The notes: generated by a model not told the origin, from the letters alone. Positions 1 through 8,733 are shown, numbered from the stretch's first letter. The stretch: DNA of 64,000 nucleotides from G963665925 sp963665925 (GCA_963665925.1 OY762511.1:1612001-1676000), one strand, 5' to 3'. Translations and numbers: made by a program.

Positions 1-153
1 TATACGTTTGATCTGATCGATCATTTAGGGCAATGTCATGTAGAGATAATCCCGTACATGTCCAGTAAATTGAAAATTTTCCCGTTATAGTGTAGCACAT
101 TTCAGGTTGTTCGGGTTGCTGATACCCAAATTATGAAGCAAATAACAAAAAAA

Positions 154-191
154 GCTGTCCGAAATACCTGCATGCAGGTCTTCCGGACAGC
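154..191 (-). terminator. Rho-independent terminator of fba
   Basis: On the minus strand an 8-bp stem (CGGACAGC/GCTGTCCG at 184-191 and 154-161), with a further CCTGCATGCAGG palindrome at the top, is followed by a run of T. It lies just beyond the fba stop codon. The remaining bases 1-150 show no gene I can support. Confidence 0.8.
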
Positions 192-209
192 CTCTGTGTG
201 TATAATGTA

Positions 210-1139
210 TTACAGCTTATCGCTGCTGCCGAATACATTCATGATTTTGTGGTAAACAACATCAGTGATTGCTTCACGAGCTGGGCCTAGGTATTTTCTA
301 GGGTCGAACTCGCCAGGTTTTTCAGTGAACACCTTACGGATATTGCCTGTTACGGCAATACGCAGGTCAGTGTCCACATTGATTTTGCAAACGCCTAGAC
401 GGTTTGCTTCACGCAGCATTTCGTCAGGAACACCTTGAGCGCCTTTTAGGGCACCACCGTTGTCGTTGCAAAGTGCAACCGCTTCAGCATATACAGAAGA
501 TGCGCCGTGCAGCACTAGAGGGAAACCAGGCAGCAGAGTCATGATTTCTTTCAGACGATCGAAATCAAGCTTTGGTTCGCCTTCGAACTTGTTTGCACCG
601 TGGCTAGTACCAATTGCAATTGCAAGAGAATCGATGCCGGTTCTTTCAACAAACTCTTTGGCTTGCTGAGGATCAGTGTAAGTTGCGTCTTCAGCACTTA
701 CATCAACGTCGTCTTCAACGCCTGCAAGCTGACCCAGCTCTGCTTCAACAACAACACCACGTGCGTGTGCGTACTCAACAACCTTTTTTGTTACAGCGAT
801 GTTTTCTTCGAAAGAGTGGTGAGAACCATCGATCATAACAGATGTGAATCCTAAATCGATTGCAGTCTTACAAGCTTCGAAATCAGCACCGTGATCAAGG
901 TGAAGTGCCAGATCAACGCCAGTGTCTTCAACTGCAGCTTCAACCAGCTTCAGTAGATATGCAGGGCGCATGTACTTAAGCGCTCCAGAAGATACCTGTA
1001 GCATTACAGGGGATTTAGCCTTTGCTGCTGCGTCAACAATACCTTGAACAATTTCCATGTTGTTGATGTTGAATGCGCCGATTGCGTAACCGCCTTCGTA
1101 TGCCTTCTTGAACATTTCTTTCGTTGTAACCAATGCCAT
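210..1139 (-). CDS. fba: Class II fructose-1,6-bisphosphate aldolase
   Basis: This 309-residue protein is the zinc-dependent class II aldolase that reversibly cleaves fructose-1,6-bisphosphate to dihydroxyacetone phosphate and glyceraldehyde 3-phosphate in cytosolic glycolysis and gluconeogenesis. The family marks are plain: the LALHLDHG segment near residue 80 carries the catalytic Asp and a zinc His, a VEAELGQ(L)AG(V)ED block follows around 132, and VLHGASSV near 210 and KINVDTDLR near 255 form the phosphate-binding and C-terminal metal/substrate region. Length is normal for the FbaA/GatY type. A strong ribosome site (AGGAGG) sits about 8 bases before the ATG. It is a single-gene unit with its own promoter and terminator, transcribed away from the rest of the window. 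Confidence 0.95.
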   Translation of the reverse strand: MALVTTKEMFKKAYEGGYAIGAFNINNMEIVQGIVDAAAKAKSPVMLQVSSGALKYMRPAYLLKLVEAAVEDTGVDLALHLDHGADFEACKTAIDLGFTSVMIDGSHHSFEENIAVTKKVVEYAHARGVVVEAELGQLAGVEDDVDVSAEDATYTDPQQAKEFVERTGIDSLAIAIGTSHGANKFEGEPKLDFDRLKEIMTLLPGFPLVLHGASSVYAEAVALCNDNGGALKGAQGVPDEMLREANRLGVCKINVDTDLRIAVTGNIRKVFTEKPGEFDPRKYLGPAREAITDVVYHKIMNVFGSSDKL

Positions 1140-1261
1140 CGTTACACCCTCCTAGGTTTCTTTTCCACTTACATGAATGTATATATATTATGATTTACAT
1201 TTAAGTCGTTTGAATATGGTTTTACCCATCAATGTGCTATCATAATCCATATGACATAAAG

Positions 1262-1290
1262 AATATATTTAAGATAGGAATCTTTGTCAA
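1262..1290 (-). promoter_or_regulatory. Sigma-A-type promoter for fba
   Basis: Reading the minus strand, a perfect TTGACA at 1290-1285 is followed after 17 bases by TATATT at 1267-1262. It faces fba and leaves a leader of about 115 bases. The rest of 1140-1487 holds no gene; a GTCCCGC/GCGGGAC stem at 1399-1417 is visible but unassigned. Confidence 0.65.
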
Positions 1291-1487
1291 GGCGGGAAAA
1301 CGATTCGCTGAAAAATTAGGTAAACATTCGTGAAAAATGACAAAGAAATGATGAAAACTTGCAATAAATAAATGCATAAATGGAAAAAAACAACATGTGT
1401 CCCGCGGGATGCGGGACGTCCTTTGACCCGCCAAAACATTGGAAATAGAGCGTTTGAAAGAATAAATATAAGTCACTGGGAGGATAT

Positions 1488-2198
1488 ATGCGACTAGATA
1501 AATATTTGGGAAATATGGGATGTGGATCGAGAAAAGACCTCAAAATTCTAATCAAAAAAGGGCGTGCTTCCATCAATGGAAAGGTGGAAAAGGACCCTGG
1601 TAAGCATGTGGATCCAGACCAGGATGAAGTTGAGTTCAATGGGGCCCGTGTAGGGTACAAACCCCAGGTCTACATCATGCTCCATAAACCGGACGGATAT
1701 TTGTCCGCAACCGAAGATGCGCGGGATAAGACGGTTCTCGACCTTATTAAGGGATATGAGCATTATGAGCTCTTCCCGGTCGGCAGACTGGATAAGGACA
1801 CGGAAGGGCTCCTCGTTCTGACAAATGACGGTCAGCTGGCCCACCGCGTATTGTCACCGAAGAGCCATGTTCCGAAGCGGTATTATGCCGTTATTGACGG
1901 AAAGGTTACCCAAGCGGATATAAGAGCATTTGAGGAGGGCGTAGCACTTGATGACGGCTATAAGACGCTCCCGGCACACCTGGAGATCTTAGAGAGTGAT
2001 TGGACTTCAAAGATAGAGCTGACCATTGTAGAAGGAAAGTTCCATCAGGTCAAACGGATGTTTGAATCGGTCGGTAAGCAGGTGACCTATCTGAAAAGGA
2101 TAAAGATGGGTGGCGTGTGGCTCGACGATACTCTTGAAAAGGGAGATTACAGGGAGCTCACAGAGGAAGAAGTGGCCTTGCTTGAGGACCGGTCATGA
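1488..2198 (+). CDS. RsuA/RluB/RluE-family rRNA pseudouridine synthase
   Basis: The 236-residue product should isomerise a specific uridine in ribosomal RNA to pseudouridine. An N-terminal S4 RNA-binding domain (about residues 1-50, starting MRLDKYL) is followed by the PseudoU_synth_2 catalytic fold. The family motif GRLDKDTEGLL places the catalytic aspartate at D102, and the C-terminal GKFHQVKRMF is typical of the RsuA branch rather than RluA/RluD. The ATG at 1488 has a GGGAGG ribosome site. The gene stands alone between a stem-loop upstream and a bidirectional terminator downstream. Whether the target is the 16S (RsuA) or 23S (RluB-like) rRNA cannot be told by eye, so I leave the symbol blank. 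Confidence 0.9.
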   Translation: MRLDKYLGNMGCGSRKDLKILIKKGRASINGKVEKDPGKHVDPDQDEVEFNGARVGYKPQVYIMLHKPDGYLSATEDARDKTVLDLIKGYEHYELFPVGRLDKDTEGLLVLTNDGQLAHRVLSPKSHVPKRYYAVIDGKVTQADIRAFEEGVALDDGYKTLPAHLEILESDWTSKIELTIVEGKFHQVKRMFESVGKQVTYLKRIKMGGVWLDDTLEKGDYRELTEEEVALLEDRS

Positions 2199-2251
2199 AA
2201 AGTGTTTTCACAGAACCATAAAAGAAAACCATAAAAGAGAATCATAAAAAA

Positions 2252-2276
2252 ACGTGCCGGCATATGCCTGGCACGT
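2252..2276. terminator. Bidirectional terminator between convergent genes
   Basis: AAAACGTGCC and GGCACGTTTT form a near-perfect stem with A-run on the left and T-run on the right. It can end both the upstream pseudouridine synthase gene and the convergent gene at 2301-2855. Confidence 0.75.
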
Positions 2277-2300
2277 TTTGCAGTTTTAGCGCAATTGGAT

Positions 2301-2855
2301 TTATTGTCCGGAAATCTTGTAGATGATTTCGTCAAGGGACATGTCTGTGGACAGCTTGAAGGTACCGCTTCTGAGTTTGGCACCCAGACCCAGCTCTTCG
2401 ACGCGTTTGATGAAGGTCTGTGTGTCTGACACAAGCCCTTCTTCCGACAGAAGCTTGCCTATGGAATAACCAGAAGAGCCTGGCTCAATGACGATTTCTT
2501 TTGTGCTGCCGACCAAATTCACATTGGTTCCGCCTGGCTTGGCCTCGCCGGATGATGTGGTTTGGCTCTGGTTATTTGTTTCAGGGAGCGCTGCCTGTGT
2601 GCTTGAATCAGGAACGGCAGGTGTCGTGTCGCCAGACACAGTGTCCTGAGGCTGGGCGTCCACTTCTTCGATTTCAATAAGCGCAGGATCCTCAACACTT
2701 GTGACTTCCGTAAGTGTTTTGTCTGGAATCTTCACATCGAATGCGAGCGAGTCCGATATTTTCCAGGAAACAACGGTGAAAATGAGTGCAACAATCAGCA
2801 GTGAAAACAGTATGTCACTTACGTCATAAAATATATCTTTAAGTTTATCAAACAT
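2301..2855 (-). CDS. Small membrane-anchored protein with a YceG/MltG-like C-terminal segment
   Basis: I start this at the ATG at 2855 (MFDKLKDIFYDV), which has an AGGAG ribosome site; longer readings lack one. The 184-residue product has one transmembrane helix (about residues 13-31), then a long Ser/Thr/Pro/Gln-rich linker (about 45-120), then a folded end of about 55 residues (GYSIGKLLSEEGL... RSGTFKLSTDMSLDEIIYKISG). That end resembles the LysM-like substrate-binding portion found at the start of the endolytic transglycosylase MltG/YceG, but the catalytic domain is absent. By topology the folded end should lie outside the membrane, facing the wall. Function is not known; a cell-wall-binding or division-associated role is inference. 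Confidence 0.7.
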   Translation of the reverse strand: MFDKLKDIFYDVSDILFSLLIVALIFTVVSWKISDSLAFDVKIPDKTLTEVTSVEDPALIEIEEVDAQPQDTVSGDTTPAVPDSSTQAALPETNNQSQTTSSGEAKPGGTNVNLVGSTKEIVIEPGSSGYSIGKLLSEEGLVSDTQTFIKRVEELGLGAKLRSGTFKLSTDMSLDEIIYKISGQ

Positions 2856-2927
2856 AGTCAGCTCTCCTATTCTTTTTCTTTCATAAGCATACCACAATAA
2901 TGTCTTTATTCCAATGGTTGAGTAGGT

Positions 2928-2955
2928 TTCAAAATAGTAAAAAGCGTGATACAAT
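2928..2955 (+). promoter_or_regulatory. Probable promoter of the six-gene operon starting at 2998
   Basis: TTCAAA at 2928-2933, 16 bases, then TACAAT at 2950-2955. It lies about 40 bases before the acetyltransferase start and is the only good candidate upstream of the operon. Confidence 0.5.
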
Positions 2956-2997
2956 TTATCTAGCATAATAACCCGCATGGGAGAGCAGGGGGCTGCA

Positions 2998-3828
2998 ATG
3001 GAAGCGTTTTTTGAACTGAAGAACAACCATATAGACCATATGATTGAGTACATTGAAAGACATGGGTATGCTTCCCAGGGGTTTTACTACGGCTTGAAGC
3101 GTATTGATGGAAAGTGGCAGATCCGGAATGGGACGACCTTTTATGGGTATGTGAAAGATAAGCGATTGCTGGGAATGGTCTCATTCTCGTCAACACAGCT
3201 GATGACTTGCCATTTTGAGTCCCGTGATGTCTACAGCAAGCTTGATTTTCTGAAAACCTTGAGAAAAGAGGCGCCAGGTATTATCAAGGCCCAGTACGAC
3301 GACCTGGTTCGTATTGCCAAGGTAGTGGAACGTGTCGCAATATGCCACGAAATCAAGCTGTGTTCTGTCATGACGGCAAATCAGGCAAGCTTTATAGCGG
3401 ATGAAGAGGTTCACGGCATGATTGTGGACGCATCCCTGATTCCTGTCAGTGACGCCGTACCCTTTCTGCTGGAGGTTGAAAAGGCATTTGGCAGAAATCC
3501 GCTGACGATTAACCAGTTAAAGGATAAAATGGACACCATAGAGAACTATATTTATTATATAGAGAAGAGTCATATCGCTGGACAGGCGGTTATAGAGTTC
3601 GAGACGGATACATTCGCACAGCTGGGCGGTGTATTCACTGAAGTCAAGTACAGGAGCAGGGGCGTGGGAAAACGTTTGACCTCGGTGCTGACCGAGAGAA
3701 TGCTGCGTAAGGGGCTGTATGTCAATCTTCTTGTTATGAACGATAATGAACCCGCAGTCAGAGCATACAGAACTCTGGGATATGCGCCAGTCTGTGAACT
3801 GGGCATGATGGAAATCGATATGATTTAA
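2998..3828 (+). CDS. GNAT-family N-acetyltransferase
   Basis: The 276-residue product is a two-part protein. The C-terminal half (from about residue 180) carries a GNAT acetyl-CoA-binding fold: the segment GGVFTEVKYRSRGVGKRLTSVL includes the R/Q-x-x-G-x-G/A loop that holds the pyrophosphate of acetyl-CoA, and NDNEPAVRAYRTLGY is the usual end of the domain. The N-terminal half is not recognisable. I use the ATG at 2998 because AGGGGG precedes it by 5 bases, whereas the in-frame ATG at 2977 has no ribosome site. It is the first gene of a closely packed operon running to 8522. The acceptor substrate cannot be predicted. Confidence 0.8.
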   Translation: MEAFFELKNNHIDHMIEYIERHGYASQGFYYGLKRIDGKWQIRNGTTFYGYVKDKRLLGMVSFSSTQLMTCHFESRDVYSKLDFLKTLRKEAPGIIKAQYDDLVRIAKVVERVAICHEIKLCSVMTANQASFIADEEVHGMIVDASLIPVSDAVPFLLEVEKAFGRNPLTINQLKDKMDTIENYIYYIEKSHIAGQAVIEFETDTFAQLGGVFTEVKYRSRGVGKRLTSVLTERMLRKGLYVNLLVMNDNEPAVRAYRTLGYAPVCELGMMEIDMI

Positions 3829-3841
3829 TGGAGTGAAAGCA

Positions 3842-4747
3842 ATGAAAAAAGTAACCATTGGAAACAACGAAGCAGGCCAGAGACTGGACCGCTTTTTATT
3901 GAAATACCTGAACAATTCTTCGCGGACCAACATCTACAAGCTAATCCGAAAGAAGGTTTTCAAGGTCAACGGTGTTCGTGTCAAGGAAGACTATTTTTTC
4001 GAGCTGGGAGACGAGCTTGAAATCTACCTGAGTGACGAGTCCTTCGACAAGCTTGTAAAACCGGTTGAAGAGGTTGAAGCGAGTGCTGTGGGGCTGAAGA
4101 TTGTCTATGAGGATGATGACATTCTTATCGTGGACAAACCCAAGGGGATGTTGACGCATCCAGACAAGACGGAGTTTAAAAATACCCTTTCATCAAAGGT
4201 GCAGGTCTATCTGAAGCATCTTTCAACACGCACTTTTAAACCCGCATCCATCCAGCGTCTGGACAAGAACACCAGCGGACTGGTCATATTCGGGAAGAAT
4301 TATCAGTCTCTTAAGGCATACAATGAGAAAATGCGTAAGCGTGAAATCAAGAAGTTCTATCAGTGCGTGGTTGAAGGTGCCGTGCGTGAACCGGGAACCG
4401 TTAAGGGATGGCTCGTCAAGGACGAGGTCAAAAACAAGGTGCGCCTTTCAAGCAAGGAACAGGGCGGGGCGTCCAAGTTCTGTCATACGGACTACAGACC
4501 TCTTGAAATAAAGGGGGCCTATACTCTGCTTGAGGTCGAGCTCCATACTGGAAGAAGCCATCAGATCAGAGAATCCATGCGTTTTATTGGACATCCGATT
4601 GTGGGCGATAAAAAATATGGTGCATCGAAGGAGAAAAATGTAAATTCTCAACTGCTCCATGGGTATAAATTGATTATAGAAGGCAATGCATTCATCAGTG
4701 AATCCGAAGAAATCAAGCAGTTCATGGATTCAATAAAAAAACAGTAG
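3842..4747 (+). CDS. RluA/RluD-family 23S rRNA pseudouridine synthase
   Basis: The 301-residue protein has an N-terminal S4 domain (about residues 10-70) and a PseudoU_synth_2 catalytic domain. The hallmark RLDKNTSGLV puts the catalytic aspartate at D141, and LHTGRSHQIR near residue 235 is the conserved RluA-family substrate-loop motif. Its likely job is to make pseudouridine in 23S rRNA, as in RluC/RluD. A GTG at 3833 is in frame, but GGAGTGA spaced for the ATG at 3842 makes the latter the better start. It lies 13 bases after the acetyltransferase and 16 before the next gene, so it is co-transcribed. This is the second pseudouridine synthase within 3 kb. Confidence 0.9.
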   Translation: MKKVTIGNNEAGQRLDRFLLKYLNNSSRTNIYKLIRKKVFKVNGVRVKEDYFFELGDELEIYLSDESFDKLVKPVEEVEASAVGLKIVYEDDDILIVDKPKGMLTHPDKTEFKNTLSSKVQVYLKHLSTRTFKPASIQRLDKNTSGLVIFGKNYQSLKAYNEKMRKREIKKFYQCVVEGAVREPGTVKGWLVKDEVKNKVRLSSKEQGGASKFCHTDYRPLEIKGAYTLLEVELHTGRSHQIRESMRFIGHPIVGDKKYGASKEKNVNSQLLHGYKLIIEGNAFISESEEIKQFMDSIKKQ

Positions 4748-4763
4748 CCGGAGGAATTGGTAT

Positions 4764-5588
4764 ATGATTAGATCCTACAATGTGATCGTAAAGCTGATTG
4801 ACCGGTATGACTATGGTGGTGCTCTGGAATTGCTTTCTGAAATTGGACTGGAGAATACAGATGCCGCGGTGCTGATGGATTCCTGCAGGTATGCGGTCAA
4901 CTTCGACTTTAAGACAGCAAGGCACTTGCTTTACAATCTTACAGACGAGTTTGAGGAATCCAAGGATATAAAGGCACTGAAAAAAAACCTGCAGTCTCTC
5001 ATGGATGGCGATGCGGACGCAATTTTCACAGAGCTCCTTGAAAACACAAAATTTCAGATTGTAAATGAGGAGTACATCGATTTTCTTAGCCGGGTATATC
5101 GATTTAAAGAAGCGATTTTCAAGTACATGTTTGTCATGAGCCATCTGAATCGAACTCGGTTCACATTTCTCCAGCCCATGATGCAGAAGAGGCAGATTCT
5201 GAAAACACTTCGCAAGAAGTACAAGATATTCAATTCAAATCTGATTTTCGGCATTACGACTTATTTCAACAGGTACCATAAGGATGAAATGACACGTATT
5301 GACGTCGTTCACATTATGAACTCAGAGAAAATGATGAACCTGATTGAGCTGAGGAACGATTCAATTGTTGGACACGGGTTTTCCAGTGTCAGCATTGAAG
5401 ACATTTATAAGTACTACGGCAATCCTTACAACGTGCTGGATGACTTCAGACTTTGTCTGGAAAAGCTGGATATAGAAATCAACAGATACAAGTATTCAAA
5501 GATAAACGACATGATTCGCGAGCAGCTTGAGCAGCTGAATAGAACATATATTCCAAATTATACGGGGAAAGAGTATCGATTTGAATAG
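4764..5588 (+). CDS. HEPN-like protein resembling the C-terminal half of Csm6-type RNases
   Basis: The 274-residue product has no transmembrane segment and looks entirely helical. The segment around residues 108-123 (FLSRVYRFKEAIFKYM) and the motif LRNDSIVGHGF, with R197 and H204 in an R-x6-H arrangement, resemble the HEPN ribonuclease domain of CRISPR-associated Csm6/TIGR02710-type proteins as I remember them. In those proteins a CARF domain that binds cyclic oligoadenylate comes first; here the protein begins where the linker and HEPN part would, so the sensor is missing. No CRISPR array or cas gene is in the window. It lies 16 bases after the RluD-like gene and 11 bases before lepB. An RNA-cleaving or RNA-binding role is inference; exact function unknown. 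Confidence 0.6.
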   Translation: MIRSYNVIVKLIDRYDYGGALELLSEIGLENTDAAVLMDSCRYAVNFDFKTARHLLYNLTDEFEESKDIKALKKNLQSLMDGDADAIFTELLENTKFQIVNEEYIDFLSRVYRFKEAIFKYMFVMSHLNRTRFTFLQPMMQKRQILKTLRKKYKIFNSNLIFGITTYFNRYHKDEMTRIDVVHIMNSEKMMNLIELRNDSIVGHGFSSVSIEDIYKYYGNPYNVLDDFRLCLEKLDIEINRYKYSKINDMIREQLEQLNRTYIPNYTGKEYRFE

Positions 5589-5599
5589 GGATGATATTA

Positions 5600-6121
5600 A
5601 TGCTGAGGGAAATACTTGAATGGGTACGCACCATAGCAATCGCTTGTATTATTGGCCTGATTCTGACAATTTTAATTCGTCCAATCCTTGTGAAGGGACA
5701 TTCCATGGAACCGACGCTTGGTGACAACAATTACCTGCTGATTGAGCAAATGAGCTATTTCATTGAGCAGCCCCACTTTGGGGATATTATTGTCTTTGAG
5801 TCTGAAATGACAGACCCAAACGGTGCCCATAGGGACCTGATCAAAAGAGTGATCGGCTGTGAAGGAGACCACATCATAATCAGAGGTGGAAATGTCTACG
5901 TCAACGATGTTTGCATCGATGAAAACTATGTCAAGGAAGACTGGACAGCCGGCAATCTGGATTTGACAGTTCCTGAAGACGCCGTCTTCGTACTGGGTGA
6001 CAACAGAGGCAACAGCATGGACAGCAGAAGTGACAAAGTCGGTATAATCAGTGAGAGTAAGATACGCGGACGTGTTCTTATTCGAATTTTGCCGCTAAGT
6101 CGCTTCGGAGCGATAGACTAA
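5600..6121 (+). CDS. lepB: Type I signal peptidase
   Basis: The 173-residue enzyme removes signal peptides from secreted proteins at the outer face of the cytoplasmic membrane. One N-terminal transmembrane helix (about residues 11-28) is followed by the S26 catalytic domain: GHSMEP gives the nucleophile S35, RDLIKRVIG the general base K82, and the C-terminal VLGDNRGNSMDSR box is intact. Length fits the compact Gram-positive SipS type. An ATG at 5591 is also in frame, but AGGG abuts it directly; the same site is properly spaced for 5600 (MLREILEW). It follows the HEPN-like gene and is 24 bases before the nucleoside kinase gene. Confidence 0.92.
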   Translation: MLREILEWVRTIAIACIIGLILTILIRPILVKGHSMEPTLGDNNYLLIEQMSYFIEQPHFGDIIVFESEMTDPNGAHRDLIKRVIGCEGDHIIIRGGNVYVNDVCIDENYVKEDWTAGNLDLTVPEDAVFVLGDNRGNSMDSRSDKVGIISESKIRGRVLIRILPLSRFGAID

Positions 6122-6145
6122 CGGACTGGAACGGGGGAGACGCAA

Positions 6146-7825
6146 ATGACTGATAAAAATATCAAAGTGGTTATTGCAGGCAGGCAGGACCAGGAAGTGC
6201 CTCATGAGACACGCCTTGAAGATTTGGTTAAAGCATATGCAGCTGAAACGAGTATGCCAGAGATTGTGGCAGCAAAAGTGAACAACAAGCTCAGAGAGCT
6301 GACCTTTCATATTGAAGAAGATTCAGAAGTTGAATTCGTAGATGTAACCACATTGGACGGTGTCCGCATTTATCAGCGGTCCTTGTCCTTTTTGTTCATC
6401 AGAGCCGCAATGGAACTTTACAAGGATATTCATGTCCGTGTCGAGCATTCCCTCAGCGGCGGGCTTTTCTGTGAGTTCGACTATGAGAGAAAGCTCAACG
6501 CTGAAGATATAGAAAAAATTCAGGACCGTATGCAGGAAATCGTCAAGGCCGATGAACCCTTTTACAAGGAAGCGGTTCCCAAAGAGGAAGCCATTCAAAT
6601 TTTCGAGAAATTCAACATGCAGTCGAAAATACACCTGCTCAAGTATCGTGAGCATGATACCATCAATCTCTATACCTGTGGCTGGTTAAGAAATTACTTT
6701 TACGGATACATGGTGCCAAGTACGGGCTATCTGAAAGTTTTTGACCTGATGCCTTACGATGAAGGGGTCATTCTGCGCCATCCAAACAAAACCACCCCAT
6801 TTGACCTGCCGGAATTTGAAGAGCATCCAAAGCTGGCTCAGATTTTCAAGGAAGCGGAACGCTGGGGCGAAATCATCGGTGTAGACTACGTTGCCAAGCT
6901 CAATGACTGTATAGCAGATGGATGCGCCTTCAATGTCATCAAGATATCTGAAGCCCTCCACGAAAAGAAAATAGCCCACATTGCCGATATGATCGCCGAT
7001 AGCGGAAAACGGCTTGTGCTCATTGCCGGACCATCTTCTTCTGGAAAGACCACTTTTGCAAACCGGTTGATGATCCAGCTTCAGGTAAATGGCCTGCGTC
7101 CAATCACGGTGTCGACAGACGACTACTTTGTGGACCGGGACAAGACACCGCTTGATGAAGACGGCAAGCTCGACTTTGAAAGCATCGATTCAGTAGATAC
7201 AAAGCAGTTCAACCTCGACCTGGAAAGGCTTCTTGCTGGTGAGGAAGTGGAACTGCCTGTATTCAACTTCCAGACAGGAAAACGCGAGTATACGGGACAC
7301 ATGCTTAAAATCAATGAAAATCAGCCAATCATCATTGAAGGCATCCATGGACTCAATGAAAAGCTGACGCAGCGCATTCCCAAGAAGGACAAGTTCAAGA
7401 TTTACATCAGTGCACTGACACAGCTGAACATAGATGATCACAACCGTATACCGACAACAGATATCAGGCTGCTCCGAAGAATCGTGAGAGACAGCAGATA
7501 CAGAGGTCACAGCGCCCAGCGGACCATTGACATGTGGCCGTCTGTCAGACGCGGTGAACAACGCAACATCTTTCCTTTCCAAGAGGATGCAGATGTCATG
7601 TTCAACTCTGCACTGGTTTATGAGCTCGCAGTGCTTAAAAAGCATGCTGAACCACTTCTTGAGGCCATTTCAGAGGATGAACAGGAATACATTGAGGCAA
7701 AGAGACTGCTTAAATTCTTAAGCTATTTTGAGTCGATTGACAACGACAAGCTCGTGCCTTATGCGAGTATTTTGAAGGAATTTATAGGTGGAAGCGGCTT
7801 TAGAAAGGCTGAAACCATTGAATAG
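6146..7825 (+). CDS. Nucleoside kinase with threonyl-tRNA-synthetase-like N-terminus (uridine kinase family)
   Basis: The 559-residue protein joins a threonyl-tRNA-synthetase-like front part (a TGS-like ubiquitin fold at about 1-65 and a second-additional-domain-like region to about 190) to a phosphoribulokinase/uridine-kinase P-loop domain. Walker A is GPSSSGKTT at 295-303; STDDYFVDRD, the IIEGIHGL segment and RLLRRIVRDSRYRG follow as in uridine kinases. The architecture is a known Firmicutes family annotated as nucleoside kinase; it phosphorylates a nucleoside with ATP or GTP, probably uridine/cytidine. Ribosome site GGGGGAG before ATG 6146. It overlaps no gene but is 13 bases before the HAD phosphatase, a functionally consistent neighbour. 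Confidence 0.85.
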   Translation: MTDKNIKVVIAGRQDQEVPHETRLEDLVKAYAAETSMPEIVAAKVNNKLRELTFHIEEDSEVEFVDVTTLDGVRIYQRSLSFLFIRAAMELYKDIHVRVEHSLSGGLFCEFDYERKLNAEDIEKIQDRMQEIVKADEPFYKEAVPKEEAIQIFEKFNMQSKIHLLKYREHDTINLYTCGWLRNYFYGYMVPSTGYLKVFDLMPYDEGVILRHPNKTTPFDLPEFEEHPKLAQIFKEAERWGEIIGVDYVAKLNDCIADGCAFNVIKISEALHEKKIAHIADMIADSGKRLVLIAGPSSSGKTTFANRLMIQLQVNGLRPITVSTDDYFVDRDKTPLDEDGKLDFESIDSVDTKQFNLDLERLLAGEEVELPVFNFQTGKREYTGHMLKINENQPIIIEGIHGLNEKLTQRIPKKDKFKIYISALTQLNIDDHNRIPTTDIRLLRRIVRDSRYRGHSAQRTIDMWPSVRRGEQRNIFPFQEDADVMFNSALVYELAVLKKHAEPLLEAISEDEQEYIEAKRLLKFLSYFESIDNDKLVPYASILKEFIGGSGFRKAETIE

Positions 7826-7838
7826 AAAGAGGCATGAA

Positions 7839-8522
7839 ATGCAGTATGAACTCCTCATTTTCGACGCAGACGAGACCCTGTTCGATTTTAAGAAATCACA
7901 GGCCTATGCCCTTGAAGAAAGTGTTAAGCATTATGCGATTGATTTTCCATATGATATGCTCCGAAAAACCTATGAGAGAATCAACACGCATATATGGCAA
8001 GAGTTTGAAAAGGGTCAAATCGATGTTGCGAAGTTGAAAGTGGCGCGGTTTGAAAGACTTTTTGAAGAAATTGGCGCAGCTGTAAGCGCTTCAGACTTTG
8101 CAGGAACCTATCAGGCGAATCTGGCATCGGCATCTTTTATTTACTCGGGTGTCAAACCCCTGCTTGAGAGACTCTATGAAGACTACAGACTCGCCATAAT
8201 AACAAACGGACTCTACTCAGTACAGAAAAAGCGCATTTCAGAGTCTGAAGTGAGCATGTATTTTGATGAAATCATTATTTCGGAAGAAGTGGGACTCGTT
8301 AAACCAGATCCCAAGATTTTTGAATTTGCGCTGAAAAGACTGGGTCATGCCAATAAGGAAACGGCCCTGATGATCGGTGACAACCTGAAATCTGATATTC
8401 TCGGGGGTATCAAGTCAGGCATTGACACTTGCTGGTTGAACCCCAAGGGTCTTGCCAATGAAACGGATATAAGACCCACCTTCGAGCTCCAATCAGTAAC
8501 GGAACTCGAATCCATATTATAA
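7839..8522 (+). CDS. HAD-superfamily phosphatase, YjjG-type nucleotidase
   Basis: The 227-residue enzyme is a Haloacid Dehalogenase hydrolase with a helical cap. Motif I is FDADETL (nucleophile D9, acid/base D11), motif II is IITNGL, motif III lysine is in GLVKPDPKIF, and motif IV is MIGDNLKSDI. The sequence is closest in pattern to YjjG/YfnB pyrimidine 5'-nucleotidases, which dephosphorylate (including non-canonical) pyrimidine monophosphates; substrate is inference. I start at ATG 7839, 6 bases after AAAGAGG; the longer in-frame reading overlaps the kinase gene and lacks a ribosome site. It is the last gene of the operon and pairs naturally with the nucleoside kinase before it. Confidence 0.85.
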   Translation: MQYELLIFDADETLFDFKKSQAYALEESVKHYAIDFPYDMLRKTYERINTHIWQEFEKGQIDVAKLKVARFERLFEEIGAAVSASDFAGTYQANLASASFIYSGVKPLLERLYEDYRLAIITNGLYSVQKKRISESEVSMYFDEIIISEEVGLVKPDPKIFEFALKRLGHANKETALMIGDNLKSDILGGIKSGIDTCWLNPKGLANETDIRPTFELQSVTELESIL

Positions 8523-8531
8523 GACAATGCG

Positions 8532-8563
8532 CAAATGGGTGGCTCATAGCAGTCACCCATTTG
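8532..8563 (+). terminator. Stem-loop terminator at the end of the six-gene operon
   Basis: CAAATGGGTG and CACCCATTTG form a perfect 10-bp stem nine bases after the HAD stop codon. The following tract is only moderately T-rich. Confidence 0.6.
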
Positions 8564-8733
8564 TTTGGGTGGAGGGAAAGTCGTCTGCTTTCAGGTGCAT
8601 ATAGAAATTTCAAATCTTAAGTGAACTATGTGCGAAATTTATAAATGTAAAAGGAAATCAAGCAGATATGTCGAAATGAATACAAGGTGTGGGTGTAGAA
8701 AATACACACTCTTGGCGATATAGAGAGGTCGAT

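Noticed and set aside
1399..1417. GTCCCGC/GCGGGAC stem upstream of the RsuA-type gene as a terminator or operator
   Set aside because: No T-tract on either side that fits and no partner regulator; left unassigned.
1316..1660. 114-codon minus-strand frame across the pseudouridine synthase start
   Set aside because: Antisense to the start of a confident gene and lacking a ribosome site.
4764..5588. Functional type III CRISPR effector
   Set aside because: No CARF domain, cas10 or repeats in the window; the neighbours are housekeeping genes.
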